From the NCBI RefSeq assembly GCF_003991355.1, contig NZ_RCSU01000003.1, positions 1-64,000 on the forward strand: a stretch of DNA of 64,000 bases, read 5' to 3'. The stretch comes from Pseudoflavitalea rhizosphaerae. Lineage in GTDB: Bacteria; Bacteroidota; Bacteroidia; Chitinophagales; Chitinophagaceae. A program made the translations under genes and the position numbers. Under the pieces are notes generated by a model that saw nothing but the letters and a program-made list of their open reading frames with translations, did not search any database and was not told the origin of the DNA. Positions 1 through 9,402 of this stretch are shown here, one piece after another. Positions within the stretch are counted from its first letter, which is position 1; the number at the start of each line of letters is the position of its first letter.

Positions 1-19
1 CGAAATGAAATGTAACAAC

Positions 20-35
20 CTTTTTAGTCAGCCCC
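20..35. repeat. Isolated arm of an interspersed inverted repeat
   Basis: The 16-base sequence CTTTTTAGTCAGCCCC here is identical to the right arm (953-968) and the reverse complement of the left arm (821-836) of the palindromic element at 821-968. It probably is the edge of another copy lying left of the window. Confidence 0.5.
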
Positions 36-60
36 AGCTAAACTTAGCTAACCCAATATT

Positions 61-717
61 TTAGAGACTTGTCTTCTTACTTTCCTCGTAGGTCATTTCC
101 CTGTACCCGGTCTTGGGCAGGTCGAATTTGGAAGCGGGGACCGGATTCAGATTGATGGAAGACACCGTGTATTTGATGGTGAGCTTTCCCTGCACCAGCT
201 CATATTCCAGGGGAAGACCGTTGAGGCTTCTGAACTGGTAATCGTAGTCCTTGTTCTCCGGAATGATATCCGAGGTGTAATACACCGTAAATACAGTACC
301 ATCTTTGAGAGTGGCTGTGGCTTTGGTACACTTGTAACCCGCAATGGTCTTGGTTTCTGTAGAATTGGTAAAAGTAATGCCGTTGTATCGTTTATTCTTT
401 TCCACCCAGTTTTGTGGTGTCATCCGGATCAGCAGTTTCTGACCACTTACTTCGCGAAGCACCACTGCGGAACCCGTCTTGGAATCATGAATGGTGGTGG
501 AAGAGAAAAGAGCGCTTGCCATTTCGGAACGGCTCATATTGCCTTTGATATACACAGTAGTGGTGGCGCCATCGAAAGCATCTGCCAGTTTGGGATCAGC
601 GCTACCGGTGGAAACAGTTGCATCATAAACCATGGTAAGCTCGGAAATCCTTTTCTGCGCATTGGCAGCAACTACTAACAGGGAATAAAGGACCAGGAAG
701 AGGGTAAATTTTTTCAT
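61..717 (-). CDS. Secreted DUF4412/GLPGLI-like protein
   Basis: A 218-residue protein with a clear signal peptide (about residues 1-20, ending ANA before QKR), so it is exported to the periplasm or outer membrane. The remainder is a soluble, beta-rich single domain. A central segment (KTIAGYKCTKATATL followed by a YYTSDI stretch) resembles the 'iaGykckkA' core of Bacteroidota DUF4412/GLPGLI-type secreted proteins. The function of that family is unknown. The gene stands alone on the minus strand, separated from the next gene by a palindromic element. The family assignment is by eye and moderate; the secreted nature is well supported. Confidence 0.75.
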   Translation of the reverse strand: MKKFTLFLVLYSLLVVAANAQKRISELTMVYDATVSTGSADPKLADAFDGATTTVYIKGNMSRSEMASALFSSTTIHDSKTGSAVVLREVSGQKLLIRMTPQNWVEKNKRYNGITFTNSTETKTIAGYKCTKATATLKDGTVFTVYYTSDIIPENKDYDYQFRSLNGLPLEYELVQGKLTIKYTVSSINLNPVPASKFDLPKTGYREMTYEESKKTSL

Positions 718-820
718 GATGCTGGCACATTGGTTATTATCATAGACGGTGCGATTGGCCTTAACCGTTGTCTAAAGTAATAATAAAAAACAGATTTCTA
801 ACAAGATATGCCAACAAAAC

Positions 821-968
821 GGGGCTGACTAAAAAGGTCAGAGAGCTGGCAGTCGCTCGCCTCCCGGCGAGTGACTTGTATTTGTTCGCCTCCGGCGAAC
901 ACCGCGTCGCCAGAGGCGAGCGAGTGGGCTCCCCGAAATCCTATGAGGGTAGCTTTTTAGTCAGCCCC
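821..968. repeat. GC-rich palindromic interspersed element, copy A
   Basis: A 148-bp element bracketed by a perfect 16-bp inverted repeat (821-836 and 953-968). Inside are three small hairpins built on CTCGCC/GGCGAG-type palindromes (856-871, 884-900, 905-920), with ACTTGTATTT between the first two. Related copies lie at 39512-39648 and 57981-58054. It resembles a REP/BIME or MITE-like repeat and encodes no credible protein. Confidence 0.75.
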
Positions 969-976
969 TGCTATTT

Positions 977-2068
977 TTATTGTTTGCCCAACAACGCATC
1001 CAATTTTTTTTCCAACTGTTCTCCCCGCACATTATGACCAATCACCTTCCCTTCCCTGTCCAGCAACAAGGTATAAGGCACTCCCGACATTCCATAAGCC
1101 ACTCCCAAACTTTTGGCCACAGGGCATTCCCAACCCGTAAGACTTGAAACATGATACCAGGGTAATTGATCATCTTTGATAGCTTTTACCCATTTGTTTC
1201 TTTTATCATCAATCGATACGCTGATCACAGTAAATCCCGCGGCACTGTATCGATCATATAATTTTTTTACATTCTGATTTTCGGCCCGGCAGGGGCCGCA
1301 CCAGGATGCCCAGAAATCCACCAGTACTATCTTTCCTTTCAATGAATAAAGCGAAACGGGATGGCCGGATGTATCGGGAAGTGTGAAATCTGGTGGCACC
1401 TGGCCAAAATCCGTTCTGCCCAGGATATCGCAGCGCTCTTTCAACCGGTTGGTGTACCAGTTCTCCGGCGTTGCAGGGTCCAGTTCTGCCAGCAGCTGCT
1501 TCATGTCTGCATATGTAAGATGACCAGTACCTGCTGATAGGAATTCCGCGGCCATGATAGTATTGTTGTAAGTTTTTGCATATCGTTTTCGCAATGGATA
1601 AAAGAACTGATCGTATTGGGCTGACAATTTTTTCTGCAAGGCCGCTATAGCAGACTTATCCTTATTGTTTTTCATTTGCGCCCTGATCGAATTGATCTCA
1701 TCATTCACCGGTGCAAGCTCCTTCAGGTATTTCGCATAAGCATCATTGCTGGGTGTACCGGTTGCCGTTATAGTCCCTGCCCAGCTTCCCTGCAGGTTGA
1801 TGGTACCGGGTTCGATATAAAACTCAACCCTTTTTTTGGAGCTGCCGGTAATCAGGTAAACCTTATCACCAATGAATTTACCTGAATGACTGATTGTGAA
1901 CTTACCTTCTTTGGAAATTCCCTGCTGCAGGGTATCTCCATTGAACCATTTTATTATCCATAGATTACCATCCGGCAGTCCATCGATATTCCCTTTGATA
2001 GTATAACCTTGTGCCTGTATAGCTGCTACAGAAAAGAGCAGCGCCATTAAGATGAATATTTTTTTCAT
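977..2068 (-). CDS. TlpA-family thiol:disulfide oxidoreductase with DUF4369-like N-terminus
   Basis: A 363-residue exported protein. Residues 1-20 form a signal peptide. Residues about 22-110 look like the DUF4369 beta-domain common in Bacteroidota, followed by a helical linker (about 115-210). Residues about 225-363 are a thioredoxin/AhpC-TSA domain with the redox motif WCGPC (Cys257 and Cys260). It probably exchanges disulfides in the periplasm. It follows susD by about 20 bases, so it is likely the last gene of the SusC/SusD transcript, a common arrangement in this phylum. The physiological substrate cannot be inferred. Confidence 0.9.
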   Translation of the reverse strand: MKKIFILMALLFSVAAIQAQGYTIKGNIDGLPDGNLWIIKWFNGDTLQQGISKEGKFTISHSGKFIGDKVYLITGSSKKRVEFYIEPGTINLQGSWAGTITATGTPSNDAYAKYLKELAPVNDEINSIRAQMKNNKDKSAIAALQKKLSAQYDQFFYPLRKRYAKTYNNTIMAAEFLSAGTGHLTYADMKQLLAELDPATPENWYTNRLKERCDILGRTDFGQVPPDFTLPDTSGHPVSLYSLKGKIVLVDFWASWCGPCRAENQNVKKLYDRYSAAGFTVISVSIDDKRNKWVKAIKDDQLPWYHVSSLTGWECPVAKSLGVAYGMSGVPYTLLLDREGKVIGHNVRGEQLEKKLDALLGKQ

Positions 2069-2088
2069 TGTTCATTTCTTTTAGCGGA

Positions 2089-3576
2089 TCAACGTGGGTT
2101 TTGTTCGATCTCCGGATTCATTTCGATATACTTGTTGAAAATTGGCCAAACCAGTTTGGGGTCGCCAGCCGGAACACTCACCATCCTTGAACTGATATAG
2201 TGCGTTACAGGCAGCCCCAGTCTCTTAATATCGAAGAGCCTCAATTCCTTTCCATATAATTCCCTTCTTCGTTGTAACAGCACTTCGTTCACTACTGCCT
2301 GTTGATCATTATTGAAATCTGCCGCCAGTTTCAACTGGTAAGTTCCTGTTTTGTATCTTTTGGTGCAGATAAGGTTCACATCATCGAGTGCTTTCTGAAG
2401 CTGGCCTGTTCTGGCGTAACATTCAGCCCTGATCATATACATTTCCGGAGTGCCGATATGAATATTATCAGCGCCGCTGGAATTGGCCCCGTCTTTTTTG
2501 TACCAGTTATTGAACGTTACATTGTACACAACTTCCTTTCCAGTTTGTTCCCCCAATGCATTGAAGCCTGTAAAACGAAGTGATCTCCGGAGATCCTGGT
2601 TGTCTATCCCGGATCCAGTGTTCACAAAATCAGGATAGAGATCATTGAAAGCTGCAGTATCGAGCACCATATAAGTATTAAGCCGGAAATTTTTGGAAGT
2701 GGTCTTATGGAGGATCACTTCCTGGTCTTCTGTGCGCGACATTCCGATCAGGTTGGCTACCACAGGCGCTCCGTTATAAAGCGTATTGAAATCGTGAAGG
2801 AAGCTGCGAATGGCGAGGGCTTTATCCGCTTCCTGCAAAGCCTCTTCATACCTGCCCATATAGAGCCAGGTGCGGGCCAGGATAGCATGTACAGCGGCCT
2901 TGCAGGGACGATGTGAATACTGCGTATAGTTATCCGGCAGATCGGGCAATGCCAGTTTCAATTCAGCAATCACGAGATCATAGATCTTCTGAACAGATGC
3001 CCTGGGCAGTGCAGGCAGGGCTGATGCATCTTCAATGATGGGAACACCAGGGTCTGTTGCTGCCGTCTGGCTATTGTAATGCTTCGCATATATGTTAACC
3101 AGGTTGAGATAAGCATATGCCCTGTGCACACGGGCCTCGGCCATCAGTTGGCGCTTGACCGTTTCATTGTCTTTCACCTTCTCCATTTCGATCAGGATGG
3201 TGCCGATCAGCGAAACGATATAATACTGGTTCTTCCAGTTCACATCGTCAGTCAGTGCTTCGTATAGCCATACCTGTTGATCGAAGGCATACAGAGCATT
3301 CACATGCTGCCTTGTGGTGGTCCAGCCAAGCCAGCGGGCAGAATCTGCATACACATCATCGGAAAGAATATCTACATGTGAACTGACCTGCGACAAGGAA
3401 AACTGGTATCGCTGGTTGTCTACATCATCCATCAGTTTTCTGAAATCACTGGTGGTTTTGGCGATGATCACGCCTCTCGGCAATTCTTCGAGGAATTTCT
3501 TACAGCCCGTAAATGTTGCGAAGAACAGCAGGAGCCAAAAAGGGATCAAAATATTTTTCAACTTCATACAATGCAT
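2089..3576 (-). CDS. SusD/RagB-family outer-membrane lipoprotein
   Basis: A 495-residue protein with a lipoprotein signal (hydrophobic stretch ending FTGC, lipidated Cys at about residue 25). The body is a helix-rich TPR-like fold with SusD features such as the ARVHRAYAYLNLVNIYAKHY segment near residue 150 and a C-terminal RRRELYGKELRLFDIKRLG motif. SusD proteins sit on the cell surface as a lid on the SusC barrel and capture the ligand. It starts 18 bases after susC ends, so the two are co-transcribed. ATG codons at residues 1 and 4 are both possible starts. The ligand is unknown; no glycosidase gene is adjacent. Confidence 0.93.
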   Translation of the reverse strand: MHCMKLKNILIPFWLLLFFATFTGCKKFLEELPRGVIIAKTTSDFRKLMDDVDNQRYQFSLSQVSSHVDILSDDVYADSARWLGWTTTRQHVNALYAFDQQVWLYEALTDDVNWKNQYYIVSLIGTILIEMEKVKDNETVKRQLMAEARVHRAYAYLNLVNIYAKHYNSQTAATDPGVPIIEDASALPALPRASVQKIYDLVIAELKLALPDLPDNYTQYSHRPCKAAVHAILARTWLYMGRYEEALQEADKALAIRSFLHDFNTLYNGAPVVANLIGMSRTEDQEVILHKTTSKNFRLNTYMVLDTAAFNDLYPDFVNTGSGIDNQDLRRSLRFTGFNALGEQTGKEVVYNVTFNNWYKKDGANSSGADNIHIGTPEMYMIRAECYARTGQLQKALDDVNLICTKRYKTGTYQLKLAADFNNDQQAVVNEVLLQRRRELYGKELRLFDIKRLGLPVTHYISSRMVSVPAGDPKLVWPIFNKYIEMNPEIEQNPR

Positions 3577-3593
3577 TTTTTGTTCTTGCGGCC

Positions 3594-6500
3594 TTACAGA
3601 CCGAAACGAACGCCTAAAGAATATTGTGCCCTGTTACGCACTACAAATTGCAGCGCACCATAAATGGAAGAACTGTAGGCCGGAAAATCAGGATCGATTC
3701 CTGCATCGTTTGCAACCCATACAGGTCCTAAGTTTCGGGCCTCTGCCTGAACGCGTACATCGCGGAAAGGGCCAGTCATTTTCTGTGGGAAACGATAAGC
3801 CAGCGCAATGCTTTGCAACCTGATACTGCCCGCATTCATTACATTCCTTGTATTGTATCTCGATACAAAATCAAGCAGCGTCTGGTGACTGGTATTGGTG
3901 ATCTTTTCATTCAGCGAGTACATGCTGGCATTATTACCATCTTCGGGTGATTGCCACCTGTTCACCATCAATGCAGGCAGCCAGGTGAAAGATCTCGTGT
4001 AGTTGAGATAGTTATTGGCCATACTTGCTGCGGGGTAATCAGCAACAAACACGTGACCGAATTTATACAGCAGGCTGATATTGAGATCAAGCCCTTTGTA
4101 GGTGATTGTATTCGACCATTGCCCGAAATGCTTTGGGTTTCGCTGTCCAACTACTTTGAAAATATCGCCCAGGTTGAGTGTATTGTAGTTGGGAATATCT
4201 GTTACAGCATATTCCTTTCCCTGGTACATGAATTTATCGATCCCCTTATCATTATAACCTGTCCATTCTGCCGCTGCAACAAAATCCACCGGTTGATCCG
4301 GCAGGTGATAATAGAATGACAGTGTGGTATAGGCGATCAGCGTTTTATTCACCTGCGTGATATTGAAAGCCCTGTTCCGGTTAGTGCCGTAGTTAAGGCG
4401 GCTGCTCCATTTCACAGCAATATTGCGAAGGATATTGCCCTGCAAAGTGAGCTCTACTCCGGTATTGTTGATATTGCCGGTGTTGAGTGTGGCCCTGTTG
4501 TTCTGGAATCCATATGTACCGTTCACCGCAATCTGTGCCAGCACATCCTCTGCCCTCTTTGCATAGATCTCCAATCCACCGGTAAGCCGTGATTTAAAGA
4601 ATGAAAAGTCCATACCAATATTGTAAGTGCCTGTACGTTCCCATGTAAGACCGGGATTGGGAGCGGTTTGTACTGCCGCATAGGGCAGCCTGGTGATTGG
4701 ATCATTCCAGGGATATCCTGTAATGTAAGGACTGGCGCTTTTGTCGATATTACCATTGAAGCCATAAGACAAGCGTAATTTGAGCCTGTCTATAAAATGA
4801 AAATTGAAGAAAGGCTCATCGCTGATCTGCCATCCCAAACCAGCAGACCATTGAGGAAGATCAGTATAACTGGAGCTTTGTCCATAAAGATTGGTTTTGT
4901 CGAGCCGCACACTTGCCGTTACATCATACCTGTTACGGAAAGTATAACCTGCATTGGCATAGGTACTCACAAATCTTTCGTCGGCGCCGCCCAACTGCAG
5001 ATAAGGCGTATTGGGCGCGAAGGGAATAGTATTGGTGGCGCCCTGATCTCCGGTGAGGATAGGCGGGAAAACAGTATTGAAATTGAGGTTCACGATACTG
5101 GTGAGCGATTGCGGATCGTAACCATAGTAACCATAATACACGCGATCATAATAATTGCGGCGTACCTCCATACCTCCGAGCACACGCACAGAATGTTCTC
5201 CAAAATTTCCGGTATAGGTGAGCAGCAATCTTCCATTATGCGAAAACCCGTTCGACTGGTTCTCATTCAGCATACCACCGGGAGGAATGGGATAAGATCC
5301 GTCCTGCCGCGCAAAATTGTTCACCATATTTCTCACATACCATGTATTCTCATTGAAATATTCTTTTCGAATTACATGGTCTTGCTGGTACTGATAATAA
5401 AAATCCGCCACCAGTCCTGGGAACAATGTTGCCTGGATACTCGAGAAGAGGCGAACATTGGTGGTTTTGGTGGTATTGTCCATATTATCGATATCACGTT
5501 TGAGATTCCAGTCCCAGTCGTAAGGCAACTTGTATTTCGTTGCGGTATCCTGTCTGCGCCAGTGCGGAATATTATAGTAGTTGACCATCCGGGTATAATT
5601 GCCTTCATCGTCCAGGATGCGCGACATCTGTGGAATATCGGCCAGGTCATTCACCACAACGCCATTCTTTTTGAGCTGTGATAAGAATATATTACTTCCG
5701 AAAGAGAACTTCAGCCATTTTTTGGGCGTGTACTCATCAGTAAAATTCCCGATCACCTGGAATTCAGAATTGCCTTTTGCATACTGATCATTGAAGAGAC
5801 CGGAAATAGAGGTCCGCACTTTATTTACATCGCTTCCTCCCTGGAATGACAGGTTGATCTTCCTGTTGGATTCTATCTTCCGGAAGAAAAGGTCACTGAA
5901 CTCATTACGTACATCAATACGCGATAATGCTTCAAGCCTGCTGTTGCCATCAGCTTCAGAAATAGTTCCCTTCTTCATATCGATCAATACGCCCATTACT
6001 TCGGGTATCTCATACCGTGAGCGGGTGTTATCATCGAGGAACTGATCAAACCAAACTTTTTCCCTGATCATCCACCGGTAGATCTCCACGGCATCCTTGC
6101 CGGAAGCCCAGGGGATCTTCGATAACCTGGGGACGGGTTGTGCCAGGTAGTCAACAGACAATTGCATCAGTGGCTGGCCTTTTTTGAAGCCGCCGGATTT
6201 TGTGGTGATCACAATCACACCATTGGCGGCCTGCGATCCCCAGATGGATGCCGCTGCTGCATCTTTCAACACCGTGATACTTTCCACATCTGCCGGATTG
6301 ATCAGGGACCATGGATCAACCACACTGGAATAAAATGGCGCGCCATCCACTACAATCAACGGGTTGTTATTGCCAAATGTGCCAACACCACGGATCACGA
6401 TACTCTTACTGCGCTCGCTGTTCGGGTTCTGGTCTTCATCATACTGTGTTTCGAAGAACATACCCGGCACCATTCCTTCCAGCCTGTCTTTCAGGTTGAA

Positions 6501-7271
6501 GCTGTTCGACCTGTCCAACTGTGCAGCTGAAATATGTGTGAAAGCGCCCGTAGCGCGCTCCAGCGGTAGTTTCTGGTAACCGGTAGAAACCACCACTACA
6601 TTTGTCATCTCATCATTCAGAGCCCTGAGTACAATGATCAGCTGCCTTGCTTCAGATACTTTCAGTCTTTGTGTTTCGTATCCAACAAAAGAGAACTCCA
6701 GCACTTCACCTGGTTCTACATCTATTGAAAATTCTCCGTTACGTCCGGTGGCAGTATTCTTCGTTTTACCTTTCACTGTAACTGTGGCTCCCGGCAAGGG
6801 TGTGCCCAGGCTATCTGTAACTCTCCCGGTAACAGTTATATAGTCCGGCTTATTTTCCATTATCCCAGGCAACGAGATTCGTTGAGATGCAGGTCTGGTG
6901 CTGGTCCTTGTGAAAAGGACCGTTCTGTCTTCAATGATAAATCTTAGCGGCTGGTCTTTTACCAGCAATTCCAAAAAGTTCCGGAGGGGCATGTTCCTGG
7001 CTTCAAGGTCCAGCGGCCTGACATCTTTGAAAGTACCTTTGGGAAAGAAGACGAAATAACCTGTTTGCTTCTCAATAGTGCTGAACACTTTTTTGAAGCT
7101 GAGCTCCTTTCCGGAGATGGAAACTGTTTGCGAAGAGCCGGCAGCTGAAAGTTGTAAACAGCCAACCAGCAGGAAAAAACTTGTGATTCTCATAATTCGC
7201 AGCATTTTGGCCGGGAGACGGCATAGGGGCCATCCTCTAACCTCATTAGCAGTTTTTTGCATACATTGCAT
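3594..7271 (-). CDS. SusC/RagA-family TonB-dependent outer-membrane transporter with STN domain
   Basis: A 1225-residue protein. An N-terminal hydrophobic signal lies at about residues 25-45. It is followed by an STN secretin/TonB signalling domain (about 50-115), a carboxypeptidase-regulatory-like domain (about 148-215), a TonB plug (about 230-355, with GVGTFGNNNPLIVVDGAPF and VLKDAAAASIWGSQAANGV) and a long beta-barrel. It imports a ligand delivered by the downstream SusD. The STN domain is the part that normally contacts a FecR anti-sigma factor, and a fecR/sigma pair lies immediately upstream, so the transporter probably also signals its own induction. The substrate cannot be read from the sequence. 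Confidence 0.95.
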   Translation of the reverse strand: MQCMQKTANEVRGWPLCRLPAKMLRIMRITSFFLLVGCLQLSAAGSSQTVSISGKELSFKKVFSTIEKQTGYFVFFPKGTFKDVRPLDLEARNMPLRNFLELLVKDQPLRFIIEDRTVLFTRTSTRPASQRISLPGIMENKPDYITVTGRVTDSLGTPLPGATVTVKGKTKNTATGRNGEFSIDVEPGEVLEFSFVGYETQRLKVSEARQLIIVLRALNDEMTNVVVVSTGYQKLPLERATGAFTHISAAQLDRSNSFNLKDRLEGMVPGMFFETQYDEDQNPNSERSKSIVIRGVGTFGNNNPLIVVDGAPFYSSVVDPWSLINPADVESITVLKDAAAASIWGSQAANGVIVITTKSGGFKKGQPLMQLSVDYLAQPVPRLSKIPWASGKDAVEIYRWMIREKVWFDQFLDDNTRSRYEIPEVMGVLIDMKKGTISEADGNSRLEALSRIDVRNEFSDLFFRKIESNRKINLSFQGGSDVNKVRTSISGLFNDQYAKGNSEFQVIGNFTDEYTPKKWLKFSFGSNIFLSQLKKNGVVVNDLADIPQMSRILDDEGNYTRMVNYYNIPHWRRQDTATKYKLPYDWDWNLKRDIDNMDNTTKTTNVRLFSSIQATLFPGLVADFYYQYQQDHVIRKEYFNENTWYVRNMVNNFARQDGSYPIPPGGMLNENQSNGFSHNGRLLLTYTGNFGEHSVRVLGGMEVRRNYYDRVYYGYYGYDPQSLTSIVNLNFNTVFPPILTGDQGATNTIPFAPNTPYLQLGGADERFVSTYANAGYTFRNRYDVTASVRLDKTNLYGQSSSYTDLPQWSAGLGWQISDEPFFNFHFIDRLKLRLSYGFNGNIDKSASPYITGYPWNDPITRLPYAAVQTAPNPGLTWERTGTYNIGMDFSFFKSRLTGGLEIYAKRAEDVLAQIAVNGTYGFQNNRATLNTGNINNTGVELTLQGNILRNIAVKWSSRLNYGTNRNRAFNITQVNKTLIAYTTLSFYYHLPDQPVDFVAAAEWTGYNDKGIDKFMYQGKEYAVTDIPNYNTLNLGDIFKVVGQRNPKHFGQWSNTITYKGLDLNISLLYKFGHVFVADYPAASMANNYLNYTRSFTWLPALMVNRWQSPEDGNNASMYSLNEKITNTSHQTLLDFVSRYNTRNVMNAGSIRLQSIALAYRFPQKMTGPFRDVRVQAEARNLGPVWVANDAGIDPDFPAYSSSIYGALQFVVRNRAQYSLGVRFGL

Positions 7272-7323
7272 TGTTTGGTTAAATAATGAAATACTTCCGA
7301 TGTGTTTCGAAAACTAAACGTTC

Positions 7324-7350
7324 GCCGGAAGCGCTTCCAACACTTCCGGC
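7324..7350. terminator. Stem-loop between fecR and susC
   Basis: An 8-bp perfect stem (GCCGGAAG / CTTCCGGC) lies in the roughly 125-bp gap between the FecR gene and the SusC gene. The U-rich tail follows on the plus strand, not on the strand of the neighbouring genes. It may therefore be a regulatory hairpin or processing site rather than a standard terminator. Confidence 0.35.
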
Positions 7351-7396
7351 TTTGTTTTTATCACAGGAGACAAGGTTATAATAGGATGCAGGTTTA

Positions 7397-8599
7397 TCAG
7401 GGCAGTACAATCAGTTTCTTTCCTTCCAGCCTGAAATGGACGCCAGACTGGTCAAGTATTTTTAGTAAGCCGTTGAGGGTAATATTCCGGCTCATCTTTC
7501 CTTCAAATTCCAAAGCAGGTATCCCCCGGGGATATTCAACAGTGATATTGTACCAGCGGCACAATTGTCGCATCATTTCTCCGAGACTGGTATTGCTGAA
7601 ATCGAAAGCGCCATTTTTCCAGGCAAGCACCTTCTCTATATCCGGATCATTGAGCAGCCTGATCTGTTTTTTCTCTTCGGTATTAGCAGCCCTCAGCAAC
7701 TGTGCCTGTTGAAGGGGTTTCAACACCAAAGCATCGCCATTTTTGCTTTCAACACGAATGCTTCCATCGATAAGCGTGGTGTTGATGACTGCTTCATCAT
7801 CATAAGCATTGATGTTGAAGCTGGTGCCCAATACTTCAAGTTTGGAGCCATCATTGAGCTTTACACGGAATGGCCGCGATCTATCCTTCGCCACTTCAAA
7901 AAAAAGTTCACCGCTTATCTCCACATCGCGTTCATGATCGCCAAATCTGGTGGGGTAACGGATGGAACTGGCCGCATTCATCCAAACGCGCGTACCATCA
8001 GGAAGCACCAGCATAAATTGTTTTCCCCCTGGGGTACTCATGGTATTGTACAGCATCCCTGCATCAGTTCCTTCCTCCTCCTGTTCGTATAAGAGTTGGT
8101 GATTGAGTAGTCTTATCCTTGCGCCATCCTGAGTGGTAACAATACCATCCGGTAAACTGTCAAGCTCAACGATACTGCCATCGGCCAGTGTAAGCACAGC
8201 CCCGTTTGTACCAGGCATGATCACGGCAGCATTGCCATTCTGTTCTGTTAGACTGGTTGATCTGTTGCGTGTCAGCATAGGATACAGCCATATGCCGGCA
8301 GCAATGATCACCAGGGCTGCGGCCCACCAGTAGCGGGTGAGTATATTGGTCCTTTTCTTTATCTGAACAGCAGCTGCATCTTCCCTGATGCCTTCAGCAA
8401 TTTGAGTGTACAGCGCCTCTTTCACATCATTGTTATCTTCAATGGCATACAGGTTCTGTTGCATTACAGACCCGATGGCTGCATCCAGTTCCTGGTCCAT
8501 TTCTCCACTTCTCAGCTGATCAATGAACAACTTTCTTTCTTCGGCGCTCATGGTGCCGGTAAGAAAGCTTTCCATCCGTTTATGAAAGTCTTTTTCCAT
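7397..8599 (-). CDS. FecR-family anti-sigma factor
   Basis: A 400-residue inner-membrane protein with a cytoplasmic N-terminus (1-88, the part that would bind the sigma factor), one membrane helix (about 90-108) and a periplasmic FecR domain (about 180-290, with TPGGKQFMLVLPDGTRVWMN). The C-terminal DUF4974 domain (about 325-400) ends GVHFRLEGKKLIVLP. It relays a signal from the STN domain of the adjacent SusC transporter to the ECF sigma factor encoded upstream. It begins 84 bases after the sigma gene ends. Family assignment is firm. Confidence 0.93.
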   Translation of the reverse strand: MEKDFHKRMESFLTGTMSAEERKLFIDQLRSGEMDQELDAAIGSVMQQNLYAIEDNNDVKEALYTQIAEGIREDAAAVQIKKRTNILTRYWWAAALVIIAAGIWLYPMLTRNRSTSLTEQNGNAAVIMPGTNGAVLTLADGSIVELDSLPDGIVTTQDGARIRLLNHQLLYEQEEEGTDAGMLYNTMSTPGGKQFMLVLPDGTRVWMNAASSIRYPTRFGDHERDVEISGELFFEVAKDRSRPFRVKLNDGSKLEVLGTSFNINAYDDEAVINTTLIDGSIRVESKNGDALVLKPLQQAQLLRAANTEEKKQIRLLNDPDIEKVLAWKNGAFDFSNTSLGEMMRQLCRWYNITVEYPRGIPALEFEGKMSRNITLNGLLKILDQSGVHFRLEGKKLIVLP

Positions 8600-8683
8600 C
8601 TTACTTGTTGTTATAGCAACTTCATGGGTATTACTATAAACCCACGCGCGTGCATAAATGGTCCAGTTGAAAAGGATATTTTA

Positions 8684-9283
8684 TTATATATTCTTTTCTA
8701 TAATCAATAAAATTAAGGGGAGCAGATGTTTGTGCCTCGATGCAAAATAATTGCGCATGAACCCGAGCGCCTTCACCAAATGGTTTTTCACTGTAGCAGT
8801 TGAAATGCCCAACTGTGCGGCAATTTCATCGTAACTCAAATGTTCAAACCGGCTCAATTTGAAAACAATGGCCTGTTGTTCCGGCAACTGACCGGCAGCT
8901 TTATAAACTTCCTCGCGGAATTGCTTGATGATAGCAGCTCTTTCGGGGGAATGCACATTAACGGGTTCTGCTATATTGAGCAGCCCTTCCGCTTCATTGT
9001 TCTCTTTGATGGAACGAAGGGCAGTCTTCACCTGGTTACGGCCGATCACATAAAGGAAACCGGGCAGGTTTTCAATTTCAGGTAATCGCGTACGATTCTT
9101 CCAAACTCTGAGGAAAGTTTCCTGTACAACTTCCATAGCCAGTTGCTGGCTTTGGGTGAATGCAAGCGCTGTTGAGTAGATGGTATTGAAATATTCATCA
9201 TAGAGCAACCTGAATGAAGGTTCGTGTCCTTCAGCGATGCGGTAGAGCAGTTGCCGGTTGAGCTGTGGGTCTGTGAAATGCAA
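8684..9283 (-). CDS. ECF RNA polymerase sigma-70 factor (FecI-like)
   Basis: A 199-residue sigma factor with region 2 at about residues 25-90 (FNTIYSTALAFTQSQQLAMEVVQETFLRVWKN) and region 4 at about 125-185 (LPEQQAIVFKLSRFEHLSYDEIAAQLGISTATVKNHL). It should direct transcription of the downstream fecR-susC-susD-tlpA genes and be held inactive by the FecR protein. The C-terminus is hydrophobic (LLPLILLII), a frequent feature of Bacteroidota ECF factors of this group. Confidence 0.93.
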   Translation of the reverse strand: MHFTDPQLNRQLLYRIAEGHEPSFRLLYDEYFNTIYSTALAFTQSQQLAMEVVQETFLRVWKNRTRLPEIENLPGFLYVIGRNQVKTALRSIKENNEAEGLLNIAEPVNVHSPERAAIIKQFREEVYKAAGQLPEQQAIVFKLSRFEHLSYDEIAAQLGISTATVKNHLVKALGFMRNYFASRHKHLLPLILLIIEKNI

Positions 9284-9319
9284 TTTTTTGTTATTGATGG
9301 CAGGGCCTAAAAATAAGCA

Positions 9320-9347
9320 AAAGGGCTGACCAAATGGTCTGCCCTTT
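9320..9347. terminator. Stem-loop upstream of the ECF sigma gene
   Basis: A 7-bp stem AAAGGGC/GCCCTTT encloses a second short stem (GACC/GGTC) around an AAAT loop. It lies about 36 bp upstream of the sigma gene start and could end minus-strand transcription coming from 9.4-9.6 kb. Confidence 0.5.
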
Positions 9348-9402
9348 AATTTGCCTTTGCCTTAAACTGCCTTAACCTTTTAAGGAATTCTCAACCTTTC
9401 CT

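Noticed and set aside
768-1037. 89-codon open frame on the plus strand
   Set aside because: It is produced by the GC-rich palindromic element at 821-968 and lacks protein-like features.
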